Notes under the pieces: model-generated
The model's database searches: none
Seen by the model: the letters and a program-made list of their open reading frames with translations, nothing else
What the model was told of the DNA's origin: nothing
Source of the DNA: Orbilia blumenaviensis
Lineage: Eukaryota > Ascomycota > Orbiliomycetes > Orbiliales > Orbiliaceae
DNA: 64,000 bases
Assembly: GCA_036872755.1 (NCBI GenBank)
Contig: JAVHNS010000010.1
Location: forward strand, 1,302,001 to 1,366,000
Direction: 5' to 3'
In this document: positions 11,521-22,576 of the stretch, piece after piece
Layout of the letters: each line of letters begins with the position of its first letter
How positions within the stretch are numbered: the first letter of the stretch is position 1
Position numbers and translations under genes: made by a program

Positions 11521-14500
11521 GTTACGGTATGACCTTGGTGCTTTGGTAAATTTTTGTGATGTAGTGAATACATTTTTTGGGCTATGTTCGTGTGACGTCG
11601 TGTTTGGATGGTTCTAAATCGGGTACTCTCTGCTCAGGCTGGGTTGGAATTGGGACTTAAGAGGGTGGATTTCACCTGGTTGTATCAGGGATTTTCGTTT
11701 GGTTGTATACCACGCAGGTTCCTCATAAATTTAGGAGGCGACTTGAGGGCTCTGAAGCCGACTTGAGAAATTATAGTTTCCTATGTTAGCAATGGAATAA
11801 ACCTAAACCTTCGACTAAGCCAGCCATTTCCCCGCCACAGTGCCTTAGGAAGCTAGTTAGTGCGGGGGATTAGGATACTAGATTTACTATAGGGTGGTCG
11901 AGTTAGCTATCTTGGTAAATTAAGGGACATACCTTACGGTTCTGTTTGTATTTGGCTACTACTTTGCTGCATTGTTAAAAATTCTTGGTCCTTTCGAAGT
12001 GTACTAGCTAAGAGAGCATCGAGAGAAGACAGATAAAGTTCCATCCATAAGGAATCTCGAGCACCATAGCCATGGGTGGGCAGGGTGAATTCATGAAAGA
12101 CATAAAAACAGTAAGAAGGGAGTCCCAAGCCCCAAGAAGCTGAGCCAAGTGAATCCTTTCCAACCTCATAAACCAGTTCTCCCTGTTGAATCTTGCCTTG
12201 CTTCCAAATGGATGTGTATTGCTCCAGTACAGTCATACCGCCAGATTTTTTGAAACAGGTTTTCAGAGAGCTGGATTGGCCAAGGCAATTCGTGAAGGTT
12301 GATTGACGAGGCCAAGATGGATCTGTGCATAGAGCTCCTTTAATCTTCCTTCGTTCCTCCTCTCTCCTCCTCTCTCTGCAGTGTGCCTATCTCTAGAAAT
12401 GCCCGGTGTCCAGCTTCTTCCCGTTGCATAAAACGGAGGGGATTACGAAGGAGTAGACGGAATGGAGTTTGGAGTAGAATCATAGACTCCAGGGGGGTGC
12501 TCTACCAATTAGAAAGGTCAAATTAATGCCTAAGAGCGGGGTGGTTATGATGAGGGGTGATTACACGGTAGCTAAGGTAGCGAGAAGGCGTATTGGATGG
12601 TAGATCTGGATCTCTGGATTGGTGAATTATGCATTTTTCTCCCGAGCGTAGATAGGTAGGCACAGCTTATGGATCTAGGTTCAGTTAGAGCTGGCTATGA
12701 AGCCACGCTGACCACTTGGCTAACGCTTGAGGAATGGTATATGCATGTGAGAGGGGGGGTAGGAAGGGTATTTTCGATTAATATTGGACATCTGTGCATT
12801 CGTAAGTACACTAGACTAGCAATTATATTCGTCGTATCCGCAGCAGCAATTCTTTCTTTCTCTTTCCTTTCTTTCTTTTTTGGACAGGAGATTACGGCCT
12901 TCGAGATAAACTCACTACAAAATTTGCTACATAAGCTTAGAATAAGTGATATTAACAAATGTCTTGGAATTTTCCAAAATAATTAAATGCAAAAAAAAAT
13001 TAATTCCACCATCCATAAAATGCTTTGAAAGTACGGAGATTGGGCGAGCAGCCGTGATGCATCTAGATATTCATGGGCTAGCCAACCAACCATAAACCTG
13101 GATGAACGGGCGGGGAAGCGCTGATAACCGGATAACCTGAATACCACGGTAGATCACTAAGCATAAATACTAATTAGTCATTGCAGATTATGGATCTAGA
13201 TCTAGATCTATAGATTTGCGGGGGCTACATTCCATGGGTCTCTGCCGAACCTTAGCTGTATCCCATGTCTAAGAATTATAACGTTATAACAGATCTGTAT
13301 CTTTACCTTGAGCAGATTGTATCTGGGTAATTGTTAGAAGTTGGATGGACGCCGACGGGTGGGATATGTTGATAATGAAAGGCAAGCATTAACTATAGCT
13401 ATAGCTATGCTGTATCATTCCACGGAGTTATCCGTTGAGCGCTCCCTTTTTGTACAGATACTCGGAACTACCAATGATATGAAAACCCACAACGACATTT
13501 GTAAGTTACGTGTCTCGATGCGTATTGGGCATAAATGCACAACGTCTAAGCCGTGAAATCTCGTGAGGGAATACAACTCACATACATGTATATACACGAG
13601 AAGTGTTTTAAGATTGGTAAAGTGATGAAGTGGGATCGGTATATATAAATCGAAATCACATCTATTCACACACTTCTGTGGAGGTATTTGTTCTTTAATT
13701 CGTGGGTATAAAGTACTACCTGAGAGATCTACAAGGCTTGTAGAATTTTGATTCGCTGAGAATTCCAATTTATCACATACGATGAAACTTCTGGTCAGGA
13801 GTTCGGCTTCGTCCCGGCAGAAAAAAGACTTGGGCCCCGAACATTGTGCTTTTCTTGTTGCAACTTGGATGCAAGTGTGGTAAGACGATATTGTTGAGCG
13901 GTCCCTGAGTACGAATCTTTCGATTCGATCGGCAGCCATTTACTTATATTTAGCGGCCTGAGGACCTGAGGGGGTAAGTCAGCAGAACATTTATGTTTGC
14001 CAAACTCTGTGGTTACAATTACCTGGGTACATATTGCGCGTAGTTGTGAGTGCTGGCTACCAAGCGTGAATGCTGGCTACCAGACAGATAATCTTGGTGC
14101 AATATCTTAGAATTGATATGATAGTCATGCATACGTATACTTCGATCAGTATTAGCTATATTATTGACGAATTTAGCGATTCCTGGGGAAATTTTGAGAT
14201 GTCTGCATGCGAGTTCGGGGGCAAGGGACATATTGGTGCTGGAGGTATCGACCGTCAGGAAATGTCGGGCCGATAGCTAGCTAGGGCGAATACGTAAGGG
14301 CTTTGTGTAAACCTAGCGCTTGCGGCCTCAGAACGATAGGTTATGTCTACAAGGATGAAATAGCTATTCAACGGATAGTATCAGCTGCGGATTCTGAATA
14401 AGCCGGCATGTAGATCCACCGTATCAGTACTTGAAACCTTAATCAGTATTGATCTACAGGACCCTTTGCATGGAACAACTGTCTCTTCCCTTCCGGCATT

Positions 14501-16130
14501 TATGTAAAAGATGGGACCTTAACCCCACATCCCTTATTAGTACCAATGATCAAGATCCCCGGTATGAACCGGAAAACCTGGCTATTGGGCTGCATGCAGA
14601 GCGGGAGGCGAGGGTGCATGATTGGTACCGGTAGCCGGGTGCACGAGCATTTTATATTACAGATAAGGTTCGGCTAATGTACAGCTACTAGAAGTAGTTA
14701 TTAGTTGCCTCGTCCAAGTATGTTGGTCGATCATATTATTACTGGCTGGTGTTTAAGATGCCTAGATTTTGTATTATGCTTTCTTATAGTTAGGGTTCCT
14801 GCAAGAACGACGGCGTTCTTCAGTACCTAAGTCGAAATCTGAATCCGGTTTTGCTTCCGTGCGGGTGCCATTAAATTCGGAAGACGCTACTGGCATCGCT
14901 TTCTTTTGGAGGTGTACCTCTTGCATCAGCTGAAACCCTTATATAGATCACTATCTCCAATAAGACAAACCGAATTCGCAAAGCCAAGTAAAATCCTGCA
15001 GCAGAACCTCACTTAAACAGCCGTGAATAAACTAGAAAAGTGAAATTCAAACCGGTTTCTGTCTCTCAAGTCCTTGCCTTTTATGCAACCTCGCAGAAAT
15101 TTTCTTCTGCAGCCATCTACAACACCGAATTTGTCCTGTTCTGCACAATTAATTCCTTCGGATTTCTCACCCGCGACGAGGAAGTGCATTGCATCTTGCA
15201 TTCGTAAGGAGGTTTGCTATTGGGCAAGATTTAGTTGATGTGAGCTTGGTAATAATGGCACGCATACCATTTACTTGCCTATTTTATATGTGTGTAACAC
15301 ACTCGAAGTTCCAAATTTCGGCCGAATGCGAAGGCAAGAGACCATATGCATATGACCTTCCTTGACTGACAAAAAACCACATCATTCAACGAAAAAACAA
15401 TAGCCACAAGGTTTATCCTCAGTTCACCGCCCAAGCCTCACCTCTGCACACCGAATTATCTATGAACTCATTTTTCTGATACGATATATATGATCAACAA
15501 CGGGACGGTTTAACGGCATTCCCCTTCGAACTTTCAGCCTTTGTGGGGGCGGTGATGTGCATGTTATTGGTTTTGATATTTTGATGGAGCAAGGAGTAGC
15601 TTTAACTTGCAGCTTTCATTATAAATCTTGATAGTAGGATGTGGTATCTATCAGGACATTGGAAATAGTTATTACGTACCTGCTAGGCCGCTTGATGAGC
15701 TGGTATGTATCTGTCTCATGTGCACCCATTGTTTCGAACTACCCCACTCTCTATATACATGCGGGAATATCGACACATCATCAGATCTTAGTTGATCCGA
15801 AGCCGAAGCCGAAGCCGCGAGGCCAATCAAAGAATCGTTTTGAGGTACGAAGCGGGAAGCTCTGGCAACCCAGAAGAACAAAGTGCGATTTGCCTTGTAG
15901 TTTGGCGATCTCGAGATGAATTAGAATGGCCAAATGTTACATTGCATTAACTGCAAGGAGCATCCGAGCCCGGTTTGAATATTGCGGTCAGGAGATATTC
16001 GGGGCCACTTTTTCGTTTTTACGATTCCTGGTTTCTAAAATAGTATGTACGGATATTTAAGAACTTCCGTATACGTTATGGGTACAGATCTATAGCGAAG
16101 TTGAAGCTTCATGGCATCTGAATATATCAT

Positions 16131-16138
16131 TATATAAA
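16131..16138 (+). promoter_or_regulatory. TATA box of candidate secreted-protein gene
   Basis: TATATAAA lies about 148 bp before the ATG at 16286, a usual spacing for a fungal TATA promoter, followed by a pyrimidine-rich leader. It supports the small secreted-protein call. Confidence 0.45.
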
Positions 16139-16285
16139 GGCCGTCAGAAGTCCACTAGAATCATCTTTTCCTATCATTATCAATCAGTTAACTTAATCCC
16201 CATTCATACTGAGTCTCAGAAATCTTTTCTCATAAGCTTAAGTGCTATATACTACCTTTGAACCCTTCATCGCATTACCTACGAA

Positions 16286-16846
16286 ATGCATTTCTGTTAT
16301 ACTTCCCTCGCCCTCTTCGCAACTTTGGCTAGTGCAATCCCTGCGGAGTTTCCGGAATTGGGCCTTGTTAAACGACAACCCCCTCCGACTTGCTCTGGCA
16401 CCCTAACTATTCTGCCTGTGTTAGCGCGTAAGTAGTTGTTTTATATTTCCTCCCATGCTCTGATAACTCAGTGCCACACATACCTCCTCACATAAGCTTG
16501 TATTCGGGTCTTGTTTCCCTCCGAATGTTGTTTGCCAGCGAAGGGGAAATAAATCTGGAATTTCGCGTCTATTTCCATAATAGTTAGTGGTATGAGAAAG
16601 CTATGCTGAAAAGCTTTAATTGTCGTCTTCAAAATGCAACGAGCTGTTCACTAATGCTGAGTCCCCCTTAAAAAAAAAGAGGCCCTGAATCTTCCAACCA
16701 ACAGGCTTTGTGGTAACACGCCTTGCGTCTGCCCAGGTGGAGTTACGTGCACCCCGATACCGCCTCCTTCTCCTTTGGTCGAACTCGCGTTAGCTTTCAT
16801 ATTACAGGGAACCTCTATTACTATCCCAGGCGTGGGAACCTGTTAG
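16286..16846 (+). CDS. Candidate small secreted cysteine-rich protein
   Basis: The first exon (16286 to 16427 or 16431) encodes a signal peptide of about 17 residues (MHFCYTSLALFATLASA) and a Kex2-type Lys-Arg site at residues 29-30. A Pro-rich TCSG segment follows. A second exon from 16705 encodes a Cys-rich tail with LCGNTPCVCPGGVTC, ending in GVGTC before TAG at 16844-16846. The consensus donor GTAAGT at 16428 puts the second exon out of frame. The weaker donor GTAGTT at 16432 restores frame and gives about 95 aa with six cysteines after the signal. A small middle exon within 16472-16704 is the alternative. No family was recognised; the layout is that of fungal small secreted proteins, including effectors, but function is unknown. 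Confidence 0.45.
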
Positions 16847-18545
16847 AAGGTAGATTCACGGACCTTATTTCAACCGATGCATCGATGGTGTACCTGGAAT
16901 ATAAAGACAGATTTTCCTCTTATTAGGGGCTGAGGCCGAGAGTCTATGCATACGACGTATTGCGGATATGAAATCTTTGAAATTTCTTTCTCATTCTCGT
17001 TTCGACATTTCAATACATTCGCTTTTACAATGATTGATCTCAAATTGGGCAAGTTGGGCAACAAAGGGGGGTGGGAGCTGTGCCGCTGTGGCTAGCCCTA
17101 GCTAGATCAAGTTAACTAGTTTGTACATTCATTATCACCGTTGCGGTTTGAATAGTGGCCGGTGGATTGTTTTACAAAATTTTATGTCTTTGTCTGCAAG
17201 TCTTGTAGTTATAAAAACCACAAAATAGTTTGATAGCCAATGCAGGTTGATTAAACACCAATGCCGAACTGCTTACCCACTTTTACATGATATAGAAATG
17301 AGCAATTGTAAATTAATATGTGTCGCGAAATAGAGGGGAAGGGCCTATACCTTTCATCTAGGAAAAGCCACGCTTTACCACAACCTTACCTATGTTAGAA
17401 CTTGACTAAACTCTCGTCCCGTCAAACGACCATTCCGGTTCTCAGGCGGCTCTTTGTGCTTGTTTGCATATAAGAGCCGCCAAAGTTCCGTTAAAATGCT
17501 ACCCCAGTTTGACACTAATCTCATCCCCTTTTATCGAGTAGCACAGGATAGCGTACCAGGAAACTCGTGATCTGTGAGCACAAATGAGTCGCTACCGGTT
17601 CACACTAGTGTGTTTACAAAAAATCCTATATTCAAACCTCAATGTATAATTCTTTCAATATCATCAAATTAGTTAGATTCACCTTTATTGCAGCAATTGG
17701 AATGGCTTGCACAATTGGCTGGCGGTCTCGGATCGATTAGCTGAGACGATTGCGAGACTAACTAAGGCCGTATTTTACTAATTTTCGGCCCCTTACCAAG
17801 GAAAACATCATGTTTAAATTTTTCGTTCCCGGGCCCCACAGGGCATCACTACACTTCAATATCGTCTGGCTCCTATGGGGATTAACGTAATTACGCTTTC
17901 TTAAGTCCCAAAGTCCGAAAACTGGCATAGCGACGGAGCCCATGGCCACGCAGTTGCAATAAAATTGTGGTATTTTGCTTGTGGTATCTACAGCCTTGGC
18001 AAAAAGTGGCTTACTCTGTGGCTTACATCCCTGCAAAAATGACGGAAGGGTATTTGCTGTTCAGGGTCCAGTTGCTGTTCGATTTCGCATGTATGCCTAG
18101 GCCTTTATGTTGTCTGCACCTCCGGAACGAAGGGTAACCGGTGGTATAAGAACTAATAGTACTCAATGCTGGTTTGCTTTTGAGAGCACGCACGGGCGTT
18201 TGAAGTGCGGAGGTATTTAATGACACCTCGTCCCTGGCTACATCCAATTTGGAACGGTATCAATCAACCTGTCGTGGCTCTATCAATTCTATCGCAATAT
18301 TGTCGGCTTCAAACTCCCTGCCAGTGTTTTCTCCTAAACGGTGCTCCGGTTTGGAACCTCAGGTATTTCATCGCTTTCGTATCATATATGTAACAATGCG
18401 TTGATCATGATATATATATACATGACAATCTATTCAAGAAACTAACGCAGTGCAATATTGCGATAAGAGGGCCCGTCGATTCTAGAAGAAGAACAAAATA
18501 ATTTAGGACCGCCACTTCGCATTCAGCGAAAGGCTCCAGAACACA
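16847..18545. other. Intergenic region, no gene seen
   Basis: AT-rich DNA with open frames under 95 codons and no motifs. It separates the small secreted-protein candidate from the aldo-keto reductase gene and presumably holds the promoter of the latter at its right end. Confidence 0.55.
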
Positions 18546-20380
18546 ATGGCATCCCTAAAAACAGCAAAGATTTTGAACCACGCGACTAAAGTGACATTGC
18601 GAGGGATGAAGCAGAATGTTGAGGTTCCCGCTGTATGTTGCCACTTTCCAAGCATGAACCGACTTGGGACTCTTCTTATACTAAACTATATTCCTTTTAT
18701 ATAGACATGTTGCGGAACCTGGTCCTGGGGAGACAAGGTAACGCCCTAATCATTGACCAATAGAAAGCCCCTCGACACCGGCTCTAACATCGGGTAAAAT
18801 GACTCTTTACTAGCGCACATGGGGATATCAAGAAGAGCGAGATCTTCCCGGAATCAAAGAGGTTTGGTCCAAGTTAAACAAAGAAAAAATCGGCTTCTAC
18901 GATGGAGCTGAGGGCTATGGCCCCCTTGAAAACGAAAGGATCCTTGGGAGACTTCTGAAGGAAACGCCAGAGGACCAAAGAAAAGATATTGTTATCGCTA
19001 CAAAATGGTACTATCGTCTATTCTCAGTTCTATCAGTCTTTTGAAAGCGTCCTCTAAATAGAGAACTTGCGGGTATTAATCGCTCTTAATTCGCTGTGTA
19101 GGCTGCCAGTCCCAGTTTTTCTCGGTCGTTTCTGGCCCATTGGAATTGTCGGCGCTCTGAAGCGGTCGCTAGAGAGATTGGGGGTTGAGCAAGTGGATTT
19201 GTACCAGGTGCATATTCCAGTGTTTTGGTTTTATAGCATCGAAACCATCGCGAAGGGACTGGCGGAATGTGTCAACTTGGGCTTGACAAAGACAGTTGGC
19301 GTGAGCAACTATAATGAGGCGCAAATGGTCAAGATGTATGATGGTAAGTCAGGCCTGGTCTCGTTGGTCAGGCCCCCCTAGCCATTCATCTGATAACTGC
19401 TTGAAGTTTCCATTAACAACTTAACTAGAACTCCAAAAGTACGGAATTCCACGTAAGTCTGAATATATTTGATCATCTTAATAGCCTGGGCCATGCCAAG
19501 ACTAGAAAGGTTTACTGACAGTCTTCTTATTTAAAGTTGCGAGCAACCAGATTGAATACAATCTACTCCGCACGTAAGTTCCAGTTCCAGAGTCACCAGG
19601 AGAAAGCACAAAATCTCTGTAGCTAAACGGCCGATTTAGTGTCCCTGAGAAAACTGGCCTTCTTGCCGCTTGCCACGAGCGCAACATTGTTCCCTTGGCA
19701 TACTCGCCTCTTGCCCAAGGCCGTTTGAGTAAGTACACTATCGTTTGCTTCCCCATAGCCTATAAGTTCTCTAGCTGGAGTTATCTATGCTAAAATTATC
19801 ACAACCTAGCCGGGAAATACAGTTCTAAAAACCCTCCAGTGGGTACGCGAATCTACGGGAACCAAAAATGGGAGATTATCGATCCACTGTTGGAAGTTAT
19901 GAAGGAGATCGCCGATAGGAAGGGTTAGTCTTACCACAATATCTCTATCCACAGCTATTGGTTTGCTGATTCTATAATTATACGATAGGGGTGCCTATAA
20001 GTGCCATTGCGCTCAACTGGGTTATGTGCAAAGGTGCAATTCCATTAGGAGGAGCAAGAAACGGAAACCAAGCGGAGCAAGTAAGTATTACCGAGATGTC
20101 TGATCTTTATACCCGTGCAATCATGTAGTTCTGCAGTGTACAAATGTGCGGTGCCTCCATACTATAAACATCTTAATCCACCCCTGCTTTGAGTATCCGT
20201 CACAATACACACGCACCTAGGCCCACTTAAATATTAAATTTTGCGATTGGTTGGCTAACACATGTTTACGGAATCTAGAATGCCAAAGCCCTCGGGTTCC
20301 GCTTGACTGATGACGAAATTAAGCGACTTGATGATCTTTCCGTGGAAGGAAGAACTATATCGATCGTGCAAGCTGGATAA
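18546..20380 (+). CDS. Aldo-keto reductase, pyridoxal-reductase-like (ten exons)
   Basis: NADPH-dependent oxidoreductase of the aldo-keto reductase superfamily. Exons: 18546-18632, 18705-18737, 18814-19007, 19102-19343, 19429-19452, 19537-19573, 19640-19728, 19810-19923, 19989-20080, 20279-20380. All junctions are GT..AG and in frame, giving 337 aa, a normal AKR length. The catalytic tetrad is Asp70 and Tyr75 (FYDGAEGYG), Lys104 (IATKW) and His142 (LYQVH). GTWSWGDK, GVSNYNEAQ, ASNQIEYNLL, YSPLAQGRL, GKYSS and the C-terminal IPLGGARNGNQAEQNAKALG cofactor segment resemble, from memory, plant chloroplast pyridoxal reductase-like AKRs. The substrate cannot be told from sequence. Odd points are nine introns, two exons of only 24 and 37 nt, and a two-cysteine TCCGTW where relatives have a glycine-rich strand. 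No biosynthetic neighbours are present. Confidence 0.87.
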
Positions 20381-21047
20381 TCGAGCTTTTGCAGCTGATC
20401 AGTGGACGTATAAATATATTGTAATACATATTAAACGAAATATTGGCGTATTTGGGGTGATATTGCAATGGTCTCGGTCCCAGACGCTGTTGACCACGAC
20501 TGTGATATTACAATAGGTTGGGTCTTTGGGATGGCATAAATCGCTATCGACCCCCCTATGCAAGTTTATGTATGCAGTTGATATCTGTTATGTTATACAC
20601 AGTTTAAAGTCGCAGCGCAATGGTTGATTAAATTGGAATCTATTCACTGCAATGCATGCAAATCCGCCGTTAATATTGGTTGTATTATAAGGTTTATCAC
20701 ACAAACTGCATGGGTGCAGGTAGTATTAATGCTCTTTCTTACTATACGCATTCTATTCTCGTCTCGTAGGCCAGATGCGTAGTTGCTTCTTTTCTCATAA
20801 ATGAAGCGCTAATTCATAATTCCATGGCATGGTGATGCACATATATGCTGAAATTTATATTACACCAAGAAGCTACATAGGATCGCATACTCCGGAAATT
20901 AAAAACTGTAGCGAACATGTTTAACTACACCTTTAATTTTAACACTCCACCCGACGGCGGATTTAACCCCAGCCCGGTTGGCAGGGGATATAAAAATTTT
21001 CGCTTGATCAATGGAATCCGACAACCAAAACGATAAAAGTTTGGGAC
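20381..21047. other. Intergenic region between AKR gene and tRNA-Asn
   Basis: AT-rich 3' flank of the aldo-keto reductase gene. No coding signal. The right end contains TTTT (minus strand, 21038-21035), usable as the RNA polymerase III terminator of the tRNA. Confidence 0.5.
21035..21038 (-). terminator. Pol III T4 terminator of tRNA-Asn
   Basis: On the minus strand four T residues lie 9-13 nt after the tRNA 3' end, a minimal RNA polymerase III stop. Four T is weak but common for fungal tRNA genes. Confidence 0.4.
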
Positions 21048-21121
21048 CGGTCCTAGTAAGGCTCGAACTTACAACCTCCCGGTTAACAGCCGGACGCGCT
21101 AACCAGTTGCGCCATAAGACC
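21048..21121 (-). tRNA. tRNA-Asn (anticodon GUU)
   Basis: Read on the minus strand, 74 nt fold as a complete cloverleaf. The acceptor GGTCTTA pairs with TAGGACC (one G-U pair) and is followed by discriminator G. The D arm is GCGC/GCGC with loop AACTGGTTA. The anticodon arm is TCCGG/CCGGG with loop CTGTTAA, so the anticodon is GTT. The T arm is GTAAG/CTTAC with loop TTCGAGC. There is no intron. The A- and B-box promoter elements are internal and intact (TGGCGCAACTGG and GTTCGAGCC). Confidence 0.95.
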
Positions 21122-22576
21122 CGAAATCCCGTGTTCCTTTTGAAGGGGGAAGGTGTCGGGCTGGACTCGAGATGTGGTTTATAATGGTGTTTAAATTTTT
21201 AGGTCGAATTTAATTGGAATCACAACACATCGGACAGTCTTGGAATACTGTGGTATTTCTCAACACCAAAATTAAGAGACTGGAAACGTTTAAGCTATGG
21301 CTGCAGCTCTTGTCTCGTACCCACATACGGGCCGGAAATTACGAAAATATTCAAAAAAAAACAAATTTTATAACTCTAATCAATGGCAAGTTACGATTTA
21401 GTTTAGTTATTCATGGTACTTTTACCGTACATTCTCTTTGACATCGTGTATACTCGAGTAGGCACCGAAATTGACTAACCCCATGGCCATATATTATAAA
21501 CAGGTATCTTAATCAATCAATATGTTTCGGCTTAGGAGCAGGGACTTGCGGTGTCTTCATGGAGGCTGCGCTACGGTTTTCAATAACAGGAAAGGTCATG
21601 TCCAGAGCATCTCTCAATTTATCAAGATTATTGATGGCTATTCCTAGATACTTTGTATTGTGTTTGGTCATTTTATGTGTACTACAAACTAGCACGTAGA
21701 TGTTTTAAATAACAATGTGTATTCGAGACTTCAGTCTAGCTTCGTAATCCCAGATATACACAGAGCCGACGCTCTATATGGTGATATCAAGTCGCTTGCT
21801 GCGATTAGTATATATAATAGTACGGTATACGTGGAAAACGACGCCTCGAGCTCGTTTATCAGGAATCTTTTCCAAACATCTCCATTAACATGGGTTAGCT
21901 GGCATATATAGCGATTATGTAAACTGACGTAATTATAATGATATAATATTATAACGCGTAGGGAAAACTGGACGGGTACTAGTACGATAGTGCTTAAAAG
22001 CGAATCTCATGCTATCTCCTATGCTTAGAAGCCTGAATTCCTCATGAGACGAGACCTGGCAACGTACATTGCAAGTCATGACATAAGACCTAGTAGCACA
22101 CAGGTACGTGCGACATTGGGCAATTATATTCACGTTAAAAGAACGAGGATAGAGACTGAAGACAACGAGGCCAGACTGAAGATAATATTAGAATCTGTTA
22201 ACAGCTCTTCTTCATCAAATTCAGCTAAATTTAGATCAGCCGGTACAGATGTGTTGCTAGTGTGGTGGCATTTGTCAGCATAACGTCGCATGTCATCAAT
22301 ACATATGATCTCGGCGAGGCAGCGTAGCTCAGGGCATCCTCCATAGCGGGTAAACTTAGCTTAGGCACATCCCTTCGATGGAAGCCTTAAATGCCGCCTT
22401 GGATACCAGGTAGCCGCACTACGATGCTATCTCTTATTCAGCCTCATTCTATCAGTCCTCGCGAGCCTGGAATTTCATAATCATCGGTATTGCCAATTCC
22501 CTCTTCATGAGCTTCATCAACATCTCCAATATCAGCTGATCAATCGAAATACCCTAATTTATACTATTTTCTTGCG
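21122..22576. other. Intergenic region upstream of the DUF8004-like gene
   Basis: AT-rich sequence without supported genes; open frames are under 80 codons. Pyrimidine-rich stretches near 22440-22575 probably belong to the leader of the downstream gene. Confidence 0.5.

Larger units (their letters stand above)
10929..16285. other. Long gene-poor region, AT-rich
   Basis: The first few hundred bases after 10928 are the T-rich 3' flank of the ALA synthase gene. Beyond it, 5 kb holds only scattered open frames. The longest is 174 codons on the minus strand (13939-13415), with no certain motif. Tandem ATACT units at 11501-11520 and a palindromic GATCTA repeat near 13195-13213 are the only structured elements seen. 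No tRNA or intact mobile element was recognised. Confidence 0.5.

Noticed and set aside
12495..12540. tRNA-like A box on the minus strand (TTGGTAGAGCACC)
   Set aside because: No B box, T arm or acceptor pairing could be found nearby.
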